Positions 9,596 through 24,897 of a stretch of DNA of 64,000 nucleotides are shown in pieces. A model generated the notes under the pieces. It made no database searches. It saw only the letters and a list, made by a program, of their open reading frames with translations, and was not told the origin of the DNA. Numbering within the stretch: the first letter of the stretch is position 1; the number at the start of each line of letters is the position of its first letter. Source of the DNA: Capsaspora owczarzaki ATCC 30864 (lineage: Eukaryota; Opisthokonta; Filasterea); contig NW_011887303.1 of assembly GCF_000151315.2 (NCBI RefSeq), positions 618,719 to 682,718 of the forward strand, given 5' to 3'. A program made the position numbers and the translations under genes.

Positions 9596-11680
9596 CAGCG
9601 ACTTGAGCTACACCCAAATCACTCAACTCCCCGCGAACGCCTTTGCAACACTGACCAGCCTCGTTCTCCTGTGAGTGCATGCATGGGAGAGAAGTGGATG
9701 CGACTGTTCAGTGAGCGGCAGCAACACGAGGATGCTGCTTCTGCTTTTGTTGATTATTTTGACTCTGTGATTTTGGTTGATATTTTCTTTTCACGAATGC
9801 TGACCGATCATCCTGAACCTGAACAGCGATCTGAGCAACACCCCGCTCGACACCATTGACGATGCTGCCTTTGCTGGTGTTTCAGGTCTCCAGTTCCTGT
9901 CAGTAGCGAGCCGTTATTTTGAATAGTTGCCTTTTTGTTAATTTTTGTATTTATTTTTTATTTATTTATTGCTTTATGCATCACCGTTATTGCTACAGCG
10001 ACCTCTCGTCTGCTGAACTGACGGCAGTTCCTACCACTGCGATGGCCTCGCTGACGAATTTGATTCAAGTGTATGCACTCCCTCCCCCTTTGTCGTCGTT
10101 GGATTTTCGCGCGTTTTGGATTGACATTGATTGTTATTTTTCTTTGTTTACAGTGACCTGAGTCACAACCAAATCACCACTATCGATGCCAACGCCTTCG
10201 ATGGTCTCTCTGCTATCGAAATTCTGTAAGGCGGAAATATCGGGAGAAACATGCTGATTGGATTGATGGACTGGCATCTAATTGTTCATGAATGGTGCAC
10301 AGGAACCTTGGCGGCAACTCGATCAGCTCTGTCAGCGATGATGCCCTTATGTCACTCGACGCTCTGTCCGTTCTGTAAGAATCTCGCAAGCCGCCCAGCT
10401 TTGATTGATGTTCTACCAAAAGCACTGATTGTTTTTTTGGTGCTTTTGCTCGGAACTTCCAGTGACATCTCTGGCTCGGAACTCACGGCCGTCCCTGTCG
10501 CTTTCCTGGCCCCCGTCGCGTCTACTCTTACCACCCTGTATGACTGCAATCGATGTTGAAAAATGCGACAGACCGGGGGCGAAAACCAACAAAACTCACT
10601 GATATTTTGACTGCTTTCGTTCCCTTCCCCCCCCCCACACACACACACACACATACCCACAGCGATTTGAGCTCGTCGCCCATCGCAAGCGTCCAGCACT
10701 CCGACTTTGAGGACCTCCAGAGCATCGAGCTCATGTGAGAAGCTTTTTTCTTGTGCCACCAGTGTTCCTCACGCTTGACGCTCGCTCACCTACCTGTTCA
10801 TGTTTTACTTTGCTTTGTGCCACTCTTGTAGCAACCTTGCCGACACTGACCTGACTGATCTGCCTCTGGGCGTCTTCGGAGACCTTCCTCAACTTACGAC
10901 CGTGCACTTGGCCGGCGTTACCTTCGCCTCGACTCCCGCTGGCATGTACGGCGATGCTGACAACGTCTTTGGTAAGATCACACAAGAGCGGGCGTTCTCC
11001 CGACCAACAGCACTGTTCTGTTCGCTCATCCTGTCCTGTTCTGTTCTGTTCTGTTCTGTTTGATAGTTTGCGACCAGGCATGCGTCACTTGCCACGGCTT
11101 TGGACCTGGCGCTTGCTGCGTCGACGGCTGCCTGACCTGCGCGGATGTCACTGGCTGCTCTGTGTGCATGGACAACACAAACGTCATCTATGATGGCTAC
11201 TGCATGACGCCCGCCAACGCCGAAATCTCTGCCACAGAGTCCATCATTTCCGCATCCTATGCCTCCCAGTCTTCTGTTTCGGCAGTGACCGCCAAGGCGT
11301 CCAAGGCCACTCTTGCGACGATTTCGGCCTCCGTCGCGACCGTCTCTGCAGCCTCCGTCGCCACTGTTTCTCGAAGCGCCAAGTCAGTGGCATCGGTCAC
11401 TTCGGCCGCATCCGCCTCGGTTGCCTCGGTCGCTTCGTTTGTGTCGGCCACGTCAGCTGCTTCTGCTTCCGCCGTCTCCGCATCTGTCGCTGCCAACAAT
11501 AACAACAACAACAACGATGATGACGACGACTCTGAGCGCAACGGCATCATTATCGGCGTCGTAATTGGCGGTGTTGCCCTTCTCGCCATCATCATCGGTG
11601 CCTCGGTTTACATGAGCCGCCGGCGCAACATGTCCGAGAGCAAGTCCTCCGAGGTGATTAACATGCACGAGGTCAAGTAA
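9325..11680 (+). CDS. Leucine-rich-repeat type I transmembrane protein
   Basis: A 479-residue predicted surface protein. Residues 1-25 are a signal peptide (MKLVNLSAMLVLAVILAASA). A small Cys-rich cap with CDVCVCDGTTIDFC comes next, followed by LRRs, a Cys-rich membrane-proximal module (DQACVTCHGFGPGACC..CLTCADVTGCSVC), a Ser/Ala-rich stalk of about 100 residues, an Asp-rich patch, one TM helix (GIIIGVVIGGVALLAIIIGA) and a 22-residue cytoplasmic tail. Exons are 9325-9503, 9599-9670, 9827-9898, 9999-10070, 10154-10225, 10303-10374, 10463-10537, 10663-10734, 10832-10971 and 11067-11680. Seven consecutive exons of 72-75 bases, all phase 2, each carry one LRR. The ligand and role are unknown; adhesion or recognition is an inference from architecture. 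Confidence 0.85.
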
Positions 11681-12126
11681 ATGGCCGTCTCGTTGGGGTT
11701 GCAAGAAGCAAGAACAAGCAAAAAAAAAAACCAAAAAAAAAAAAAACAGCTTAGGAACAGTGTACTTTTACCTGTGTTGTTGTGGGCAGTTACTTGGCCG
11801 ATTGACATTGTTGCACTGGTGCACGTTGTACCTGCATGTTTGAATACAACTTTTGAATGGACACGGCGTAGATTTTTGGCGGGACAAAAAGTTGAGAGTC
11901 TTGGCGGCGGGCGTTTTTTTGTGCTGTTGGCTGCACCCGAACGGAGGTTGAGCGTGCCGATCAGCCATTGAAAACGAACGCATTATCATCGTGATTCTTG
12001 CCAGCGACACAGTGCCGTCATGCTCGATCCCATTCTGAGATGATTGTTGGAGAAAGCAAAACGAGCAAAAAACACAAACGGAACCATTCTGATGAACGCC
12101 TAACCCATCAACTTTGTCCAAAGCCT
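11681..12126. other. Convergent intergenic stretch
   Basis: 446 bases between the 3' ends of the LRR membrane protein and the NTPase gene. There are A-runs at 11719-11749 and no coding signal that I can support. Confidence 0.5.
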
Positions 12127-15100
12127 CTAACTGGACATGCTGGCGCTGGAAGACGACGCTGCGGAACGAGCCGTATCAGGCAATGCAAAGTACCAGCCAA
12201 GGTGCTCGGCGGGCGGGACATGCTTCGACTTGAGAGTGTGGGTCACTTGCTTTGTTTCACCGCTCTCCGTCAGGGTGAACGAGACCTCTTTGGAAGCACC
12301 AATCTGGCGCAGCAAGAACTGGCGCAGGTCCTCCGCTGTTCTAAACTGCTGCCGGCTGTCTCGCTGGTGAGCTCGGTGCCGAGTCTGCACGAGAAGGTGT
12401 GCCAACGCGTTGCACACAGCTTGTGACTGCGTGTTCCACGAATAGAGGAAACTCGCAATGTGCGTTGCAGGGCTGTGGTGCGGGTCGAACGAATAGGCGC
12501 CTGTTGTTGCAGCAACATGCCAGCAGGTCAGTGCGTGCTCAGCAAGCATCAACAATCGCTCACAGCGTGGGCACGAACAAGAACTTACACTGCACAACCG
12601 CTCGAAATCCTTGCGCAAACTCGTACAAAGTGCGCCGCTCCAACACCCACGAGTGCTTAGGAGGGTCAGGAGTTGCAAACCGAGAAGGCGACATGACCCC
12701 CACAAGAACAAGCGTTTTGTCTCTCTTTCGTTTGTTTTTCGACACGTAGGACTGATCAAGTCGCTGGCGGGCCCATTGTTCATAGTTGCTAAGCTCAGCG
12801 GGGCCTGTCGACTGGAGGTGCATGTGCAGCTTCATCTGCAGACCAATGACGACACGTTTCTTCGTCGCCTGATAGTCGGCAGCCATCAGCAGCAGACAGT
12901 GAGAACTCAGAGTGACGACCACTCAACCAACAACAACGCGACCAATATCTAGCTCCAAACTTACGTGACCAGCAAGCTTGGCGAGCATGTAAGCGTCGAT
13001 TCCTGGCTCGTTCTCTGGGGCAAGTTGCATGAACACTTTCGTGCCCCATTTTTTGGGTTTCAGTTTGAGTGACAGGTTTTTGCAGTCATCACTGAACTTG
13101 ACCCCAGGCAGTAACTCGGTTAGAGGGACAAGATAGGCACTCGAAGAAGGTTTAGATGCCGACAACACGTGATCGGCAAGATACGCTGTCACTCGCAAGT
13201 TGAATAGATGGACGACAAGTCGCTCCCACAGATCGTGCCTGGCCGCAGAGCCTTGCATGTCTTCTGTGATCGAGTTTAGACAACGCTTCAGTACGCGTGC
13301 AAGCTGGTCTATCAATTCGACGCTGTGCGTGACAGGCTCGAGGACCTGATCAGTCGGTACTGCGAAATGTTGAAGCTCAAATGAGTGCTCCGTATCGCCG
13401 ATCTCCGTTTTCACTTGCGACTCATTGACGGACATGCATATCAGCTCCAATTAGAAACACAGCCGGCACTTACGCAAATCGAGTGGGATGTACAAGTTGA
13501 ACTGCAGGGACCGGGCTGCGATCTTGGACTGAGCTGAAGGTGTTGCAGCTGCAGCGAATTGCATCATAGCCAGCCGCAATACGTGAGATGGTTGCAACCA
13601 CATCAGCACATGCCAAAATCCTGATGGAAAACATACCTTCAACAGCTGCACCGCGACTGACCCAAGCAGCCACGTCCTCCAAGAGTGTTTTTCCTGTTAG
13701 TTGTGCATTGAACGCACAAACATGCACGAGCTTGATCAAAGAAACAGGGCTCAGTTGTGGTCGAGCAAAGGCATCAGGCGTATTCACGTCCATTACGTTC
13801 TCGATATGACGTGGCAGGCCTCCGGCAATGCGAAGTCTGCCCACTAAGTTTTCATCAAGGCGCCAATCCACCTGTGTTTGTGTAACTCCGGCAACCACGT
13901 CTACAAACTCGGCGGTGTGGGGGCCATCGAACGGCTCCATTGGAATTGGATAGACCGCCAAGTTGCTCGAGTCAGTGCTTCCGGTGTCAAAGGGCTCGAC
14001 CAGACCAGGTCGAAGGTGTTCTGGCACGGTTCCGGCGTACAAAACAAAGAGCCGGGTAGCCGGAATGAGGGCGACACTCTTGAGTGACGATAAGGTCGCT
14101 TTGAGCAGCTCACGCTGAGATTTAATCACAGCTAGCTTTGCTTGTCTCGCGTCTTCCGGCGAGCTCGAGCTGGAGGTTGTTGCCGCTTGTGGGTCTGGCT
14201 TTTGCTTATTGGTCACAAAAAGCAGTTTGCTGATTTCGTCAACTGCAATCGCGAGGTATGGCAATTTGTCTTTCACTCTGGGTTCACGATTGTACCGACG
14301 CTTGAAATCGAACTCCTGGATGAACCGGAGCGTAGCAGCGACCTCGAAGCTGCCAGTTTGTTCAAAGTTGTTCCGAAAAAAATCGAGGGGGATTTCAAAG
14401 TACGCTTGCAACAGGCGAGTCGCAAGAGCGTGCTCTGGGTGGGCGCGAAGCGTGATGGTCCAGTCGTTTGAACCGGCGAAAAAGGTTGAGCTGTTGAAGG
14501 TGACAAACAAGCAAACAAAGTTGACCTGTCGGCTCCTGAATACGGCAGGAGCGATGTGACGCACAAACTCTTGACAGAGCCTCGTTTTTCCGGCGCCTGG
14601 CAACGTTGTCGCAAGCAACGATGGAGTGCGACCTCGGTCGGAGGGAGTCAAAGGTTGGTCGATGCCTCGATTCAAGTGCGCTTTAATTGCAGTAGTTGCC
14701 ACTTGCAAGTCGACGAGAGGGTACTCGAACTTATCCTGCCAACACAACAAAACCAATGAATTCACTGACACGCCGCAGCTTCAAACGCAAAGTCCAATAG
14801 CATACGACATACCACTTGCTCCTTCTCCTTCAGTTTGAGTTCCAGTAGACCCGCAAGTGAAGCGCGGATGAGAGCCGGTGTGTTTTTCAGCATAGCTGGT
14901 CACAAGAACAAAAGGTCAGAATACCCGCGACTCAGTATCACACACACATACACACACACACTCACACATACCATTGCGACTGGGCAGAATAGGAGACAGC
15001 CAAGCTCTCGTCGAAACCGGCTGGGTATCGTTGCCCTCATCGTCGTCCTCATCGTTGCTTTGCTGTTGAGAGCAAAAAATACAAGGTTAGAATAATGTTT

Positions 15101-15434
15101 GCCATCGTCACAGACTATCAAAGCATGGCACCACTGCTGTGAAAAATTTCAAGCACATAAGGTCGGCAAAAGAAAAAAAAAAAAACCAACAACAAACAAA
15201 ATGGCGCGCAACTGCCGAGACACCAGTAAGAGCAAAGTTTGCTCACCCCTCACGACTCTCACCACTCTCGCCACTCTCCGGCACCACAGAACCAGTTCGT
15301 TCAAAGAATTCATGGAGAAGACGAGAGGGGTACACTAAAACAGGTCTCGGCCCACTTACGGTTCTGCCACGCTTATCGACGTGACCTCCAGGCGAGTCCA
15401 CTGCTTGACGCTTTGAAGTACCGGCCGAACTCAT
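12127..15434 (-). CDS. P-loop NTPase with C-terminal PD-(D/E)XK-like nuclease domain (RHS/Crinkler-like architecture)
   Basis: Eight exons (minus): 15434-15360, 15062-14972, 14895-14813, 14735-13637, 13548-13474, 13413-12965, 12868-12589 and 12500-12127; phases agree and give 841 residues. Residues 1-60 are a basic, then acidic, low-complexity leader. The NTPase follows: Walker A LPGAGKTRL near residue 131, a strand LFVTFNSSTFF, Walker B LAIAVDEISKLLF, and later RLFVLYAGTVPEHL and AGGLPRHIENVM. Around residues 610-640 PGIDAYMLAKLAGH runs into VVIGLQMKLH, matching the D...QxK pattern of PD-(D/E)XK nucleases. A further 200 residues form the C-terminus. Known relatives of this layout are trypanosomatid RHS proteins and oomycete/fungal Crinklers. 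The family assignment is by motif order only. It is divergent from SERCA (383 bases between starts). Confidence 0.7.
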
Positions 15435-15817
15435 CGCAAAAACTGAAAAACAAGAACAAAAGACTGATTCAACCTGTCAAAGTGATTCTCAACATCGTGT
15501 CGTTTATGGTGCGCCTCATGGCAGAAGACGCTGTGTTGATGGCATCTTGCTGACGTCTTCGTCTCCCCTTTTGTTTTTTTCTTTTGATCTTTCAGCTGTT
15601 TTTCGTCGTGAGTTTGATTGTGACTTCAAATGCAAGCTGGAATTGAGCTCCCAGGCTGCGCTCTGTGCTCTCCTACTTTCTAGATAATACAATGGTGGTG
15701 TAAAAGGGTGGCAAGAGGGGATTTTTGCCATATGCAGTTTATTTTGTGGTGCTTGGCATAGGCAGTCCATCTTTTTTTTTTTTTTTTTTCCTCCAATTTT
15801 TCTTGTCATGTCGTCAA
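15435..15817. promoter_or_regulatory. Divergent promoter region, NTPase gene / SERCA
   Basis: 383 bases lie between the two start codons. A T-run ends at 15789, about 30 bases before the SERCA ATG. An upstream out-of-frame ATG at 15808 opens a short reading frame that overlaps the SERCA start at 15818. No named promoter motif was recognised. Confidence 0.35.
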
Positions 15818-20688
<4,871 letters not shown>

Positions 20689-20992
20689 AGCGACATGCTC
20701 TTCTAGTGTGGCCCTATTCCTTTTGAGCCAAAATCTGAAGCTTATTTACATTGAGAGTTTTTTTTTTCCATGTTTTTTTGTTTTGGTTCTCTTTCGATCC
20801 TTTTGTTTTTTTTTTTTTTTTTGTTTTCTTTGTGCACTATTTTCTTTTTCGTTCGTTGTTTTTTTGTTGTTTCATCATCTTCCTCTTGCTTTGTTCTTAG
20901 CATCACTTGTTCCAAATGTAAAATTCCCAACTCCGCTTCTGAACCGAATTTTTATTTATTTGCAATTTTCGTACATGTCGGTTTGCACCCCT
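20689..20992. other. Convergent 3' intergenic stretch
   Basis: 304 very T-rich bases between SERCA and the J-protein gene, with T-runs at 20759-20768 and 20808-20822. No gene seen. Confidence 0.5.
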
Positions 20993-21805
20993 CTAACTTG
21001 CGACCTTGTCTTGCTTGTCGCGCTGATACCGAAGCCATGACCTGGCTGCTTCGGCTGCGAGGAGACAGCCGATGGTGATGGCGCCAACAAGCAGAAGCGG
21101 CGACTTGTTCAGCTTGGCAAACTCGACCGCATCGCGCTTGTTCTGCTTGGCCGTCTCGCGGTAGAGATTCTCCCAGACGTGTGGATCCCAGTGTTGATTT
21201 TGCGCATCGCCGGTGGTGCCGCGCGTTTCCTGGCCATAGTGATGGCGGTAGTGTTCCTCAAAGTTGAACTTGAACCGCGCGCGGTCTTCACTCGAGTACT
21301 TTTGCGATCCTTGAGCCGGGCCTTTGCTCGATGGATTGGTGCTGGATGTACTGTCGTCATGAGCCGAGCTGTTCTGGCCTTTGCGGTGTTGCCCTCCCTG
21401 CTGGGAGGCGGCAGGTCGCCAGGTCGCCTGCTCGAGCCGCAAGCTCCGATCGTACTTTTGGCGCATTTCGTAGCTGCTCAGCACCGAGTACGCCTCGCTG
21501 AGCTCTGTAAACTGCATGTGCGAGTCCTCTGCCTTGTTCACGTCCGGATGCAGCTGCTTGGAGAGCTGGTAGAAGCGCTGCTTGATCTCGGCCTGCGTCG
21601 CTGTTGGTCGCAATCCGAGCACCGAGTAGTGTGTTCGCAGTGTGCCGTCCGCATTCCGCTTGGGGCCTGTGGACGACGACGATGATGATGATGATGATGA
21701 TCTTGGAAATGACGTCGAGAACAACCGTGGATGGGTGGTGAGCCGGATAGCTGCGATTGCAGCTGCCATCGTGCGAGCGCTAGAGGCATGTAGCGCCAAT
21801 GCCAT
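20993..21805 (-). CDS. DNAJC30-like J-domain protein, probably mitochondrial
   Basis: An intronless gene of 270 residues. Residues 1-50 are Arg/Ala/Ser-rich with no acidic residues (MALALHASSARTMAAA and later RLFSTSFPRSS), as in a mitochondrial presequence. The J domain follows: THYSVLGLRPTATQAEIKQRFY, then the catalytic HPD in LHPDVNKAEDS, and FTELSEAYSVLSS. A polar region of about 100 residues leads to one TM segment near the C-terminus (SPLLLVGAITIGCLLAAEAA) and a basic tail. J domain plus C-terminal TM is the layout of DNAJC30, but other J proteins share it. The start is placed at 21805 because the frame upstream is His/Ile microsatellite-like. It is divergent from NAA40 (323 bases). Confidence 0.8.
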   Translation of the reverse strand: MALALHASSARTMAAAIAAIRLTTHPRLFSTSFPRSSSSSSSSSSTGPKRNADGTLRTHYSVLGLRPTATQAEIKQRFYQLSKQLHPDVNKAEDSHMQFTELSEAYSVLSSYEMRQKYDRSLRLEQATWRPAASQQGGQHRKGQNSSAHDDSTSSTNPSSKGPAQGSQKYSSEDRARFKFNFEEHYRHHYGQETRGTTGDAQNQHWDPHVWENLYRETAKQNKRDAVEFAKLNKSPLLLVGAITIGCLLAAEAARSWLRYQRDKQDKVAS

Positions 21806-22128
21806 TCTCTTCTGACTCGGACTGATGATGGTGATGATAATGGTGATGATGATGATGCTTGGGTTGAAACTGCCAGGAGGACTTGGTACAGCGGATCGAG
21901 GTGACTTTGGGGACGAGGGAATTGGTCTTGTAGCGGGATTTTGGAGAACGAATGAAGAGTGGTCGTTTCCGTTACAAATCTCAGACAGACAGCACTCTAT
22001 GGCAAGGACGAGTGAAGATGTGTTGGTGTTGCCGTTGTCAGAGTTGGCAAGGCTCAGATGCTCCAAGTCACTATCGAATCGACAAAAAAATCTGAGCACG
22101 CTCAGTCTTCTTTCCATTTCCATCGTCG

Positions 22129-23575
22129 ATGAAAACGCCCAAGGTTTTGTGATTGATGGACAGAGCAATTGCTTCATGATCATGCAAACATACTCAAACA
22201 CCATTCATTGGTCTTTGGTTGGATTTTGACAGGGATTGAGGGAGCACCAGAAGCTGCTCGATCTCGCCAATGCAAACACGAGCTATCTGGACAAGCTCAA
22301 GCCATTCTCCAAGTTCAACCGCAACGGGTAATAACCCACTCGTTGATGTAGATCACAGAACATGTCTTGATTCGAACGATACGAGAACGGGGTGCTGCTG
22401 AATGGAGAGAACTGATCATCTGGCTTTGGCGGGAAAAACGTAGGCTCGATGTTGCACTCTCAACGCGCCACGCGAGCGAGCTGTCCAAGGAGGACATGGA
22501 ATTCTGCTTCAACTTGACAAAGACGAACATGGAGACAATGTAAGGCGGGCTTTGCACGTAGATGCAGATGCAGAAGGAGATGGGGAAGCATGCGGCTGTC
22601 AACGTTTCCCGCCAAAAACCGCCACCGTTGCATTTCGGCCGTAGCCGGTCGCTGACAAGCGCTGTCGATGATTTCCGTACGTGCACTGCTTTGCTGAAAA
22701 GGTATAATGCGAGCAGCTGGGGTTGGAGCGACCAGCGCAAGCGAACCGAGCTGAAGGAGGACACGGCACGATTCTTGCTAGCACGAAGCCAATCGTCTGC
22801 TGACGGTGCGCCTGGCCAGCTCGTGGCGTTTGTGCACTTTCGATTTGACTTTGAAAGCACCGCCGACGAGGCCCAAATACCCGTGATTTATTGGTACATT
22901 GCTTGCGAACGAACGAATGCACTGATGGGGATTGGTTGGATTTTTCAACCCTCGCTGTTGGTGTTGCTGTGGAGAATCTCACGCTTGCATTATCGGCCTC
23001 GCATTGGTAGTTATGAGATTCAACTATCAGAGCCTGTCCAACGGAAGGGACTGGGCAAGTTCATGATGCAAATCATCGAACTGATTGGCATACAGGAGAA
23101 GATGCTCAAGAGCATGCTGACCGTTTTTCAAGGTATGTGGATTTTCAAAACCTGCTTGTCAACTTGCATACAGCAAGAACGCGAGTGCGATTGCACTGCC
23201 TTTTGGTGGCAATGTTTGGTCTGACTTTTGTTTCCGACGTGGTTTCGTTGGTGTCGGTCTGCGATACAGCCAACACTTCCGCCATTAAATTCTATCGCAC
23301 CATACTAAAGTAAGCGGGCATTGCTCTCTGGGAGGATGCAAGGCTTGCAATTGTAACTGAAAACTCACAATCACACTTCATCGTTTACGTGCTTTTGTTC
23401 AATGTTGCGTCATCGCATGATCTTGTCTTCGACTTGGCCTTTGTCCCCACGTCGTTCAACCACCATCAGCTACGAAATTGACGAAATTTCACCGAGTCAG
23501 TGCGACGATGACGAAGCCGATTATGAGATTTTGAGCAAGCGGTTGCCGCATCGCGCATCGCTCACCGGAAAGTGA
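22129..23575 (+). CDS. NAA40: N-alpha-acetyltransferase 40 (NatD), histone H4/H2A N-terminal acetyltransferase
   Basis: NatD acetylates the N-terminal Ser of histones H4 and H2A. Exons are 22129-22143 (tentative start exon coding MKTPK), 22233-22327, 22444-22539, 22702-22893, 23011-23132, 23270-23309 and 23470-23575, giving 221 residues. Family marks: FSKFNRNGLDV; FCFNLTKTNMETMYNASSWG; AFVHFRFDFE; CYEIQLSEPVQRKGLGKFMM with the acetyl-CoA loop R-K-G-L-G-K; MLTVFQANTSAIKFYRT; and EIDEISPSQ. Every internal junction keeps frame. The first exon is the weakest call, since its donor (AAG|gttttg) is poor; a different 5' exon is possible. Confidence 0.88.
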
Positions 23576-23823
23576 TCCGAGCAGCACGGCGTCTTCCCTT
23601 AATTGTTGCCTGAATTTGTCTTGATCCTGCAGTGCATGTTACAGCATGTAGCGGCTCATGCAACTGACACTCACGGTTTTTCAAAACTTGACAATTCGAT
23701 AAGCTTGTTGTTGTTGCGTTGCATCCAAATCTCCACCTTCCATTCACTCCATCCTTTAGAACATCCAGACACAGTATCTACTTACTCTAATTCTCAGTCT
23801 ATTTACTCCATTACTTTTGAACC

Positions 23824-24652
23824 ATGCTCGTCTTTTGCCCCACTTGCTCCAACCTGCTCGTCGCTGGAACCTACCAAGACTCGGTAACAACGGTCCCCTC
23901 CATCCCCACTCGGCCCCTCCGTTCCGTTGTGATGATTCACCATTGCGATGCATGATGCTCATTTTGCTGGCTTGTCATTGCTCGGTTGGACAGAGGGAGA
24001 ACGTCATGTTCCGCTGCGCCACATGTCCATACGTATACCAAGTCCAATCCATGGTAAGAACCACCTAAGACGTGAATAGCATGAAGACTGATGCAGAATG
24101 CCAGTTTGAGTGAACTGAACTGAAGCGTGGCTGGGAACGGGCGAAACGTGGCGCGTCGGATGCTTGCTGCCAATCCTCGTCCACAGTCATCGGCATTGGA
24201 CTGCCGGCTGAAACAAAACTCAACGGAAAACTGTGCGATTTTGCATTGACAGATTGGAAACATGCGCGAAATGAACAAGAAGGAGGTCGATGATGTGATG
24301 GGCCGCGAGAGTGACTGGGACAACGTCGACCAAACCGATGGTAAAGCGAAAAGTTGTGCACTCGGATTTGGTCGCTGGGGTATCGATGCGATTTACACGC
24401 ATGTGGAAGTGGTGATCATGATCACAAGGATGCTGTTGATGCAAGTATTCACACGGATGGCGAATCACACGTTCGTTTCCCCCCCCCCCTGTTTTCTCGT
24501 TTGGTTTTTTGTTTGATGTAGCCAACTGCCCAAAGTGCGGACACACAAAGGCGTACTACCGCCAAGTACAAACGCGCTCGGCAGACGAGCCCATGACCAT
24601 CTTCTTGCGATGCTCCAATATGGAATGCAAACACAACTGGCGAGGCGATTAA
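23824..24652 (+). CDS. POLR3K: RNA polymerase III subunit RPC10/RPC11 (POLR3K)
   Basis: POLR3K gives Pol III its RNA-cleavage activity and helps termination and re-initiation. Exons are 23824-23883, 23994-24053, 24253-24340 and 24522-24652, giving 112 residues (human 108). The N-terminal zinc ribbon has FCPTCSN and FRCATCPYVY. The linker is KKEVDDVMG..SDWDNVD. The C-terminal TFIIS-like ribbon has CPKCGHTKAYYRQVQTRSADEPMT (written here in part), with the acidic hairpin residues D-E, and CSNMECKHNWRGD. It is in tandem with NAA40, 248 bases downstream, and convergent with Nup62. Confidence 0.95.
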
Positions 24653-24897
24653 CACGGTTGGCATTGCGTGTGTTGTTATCATAAAAAAAGAGTTAGAATC
24701 GTTTTTGTTGCTTGCTTGACCTGCTCGTGCCCTCCCGGTCATTTGTTAAATTTTGGGATGGAAAAGGAAGACGGCGAGTGAAACAGTTGCAGAACAACAA
24801 AAGCGAGTCGGAATCTGACTGTTAAGAGAATATCGGATTTTGGTAAAAACTAAGTTTTCAGTAACTGTCACACAAAACACACATTTGGGTTGTCCCT

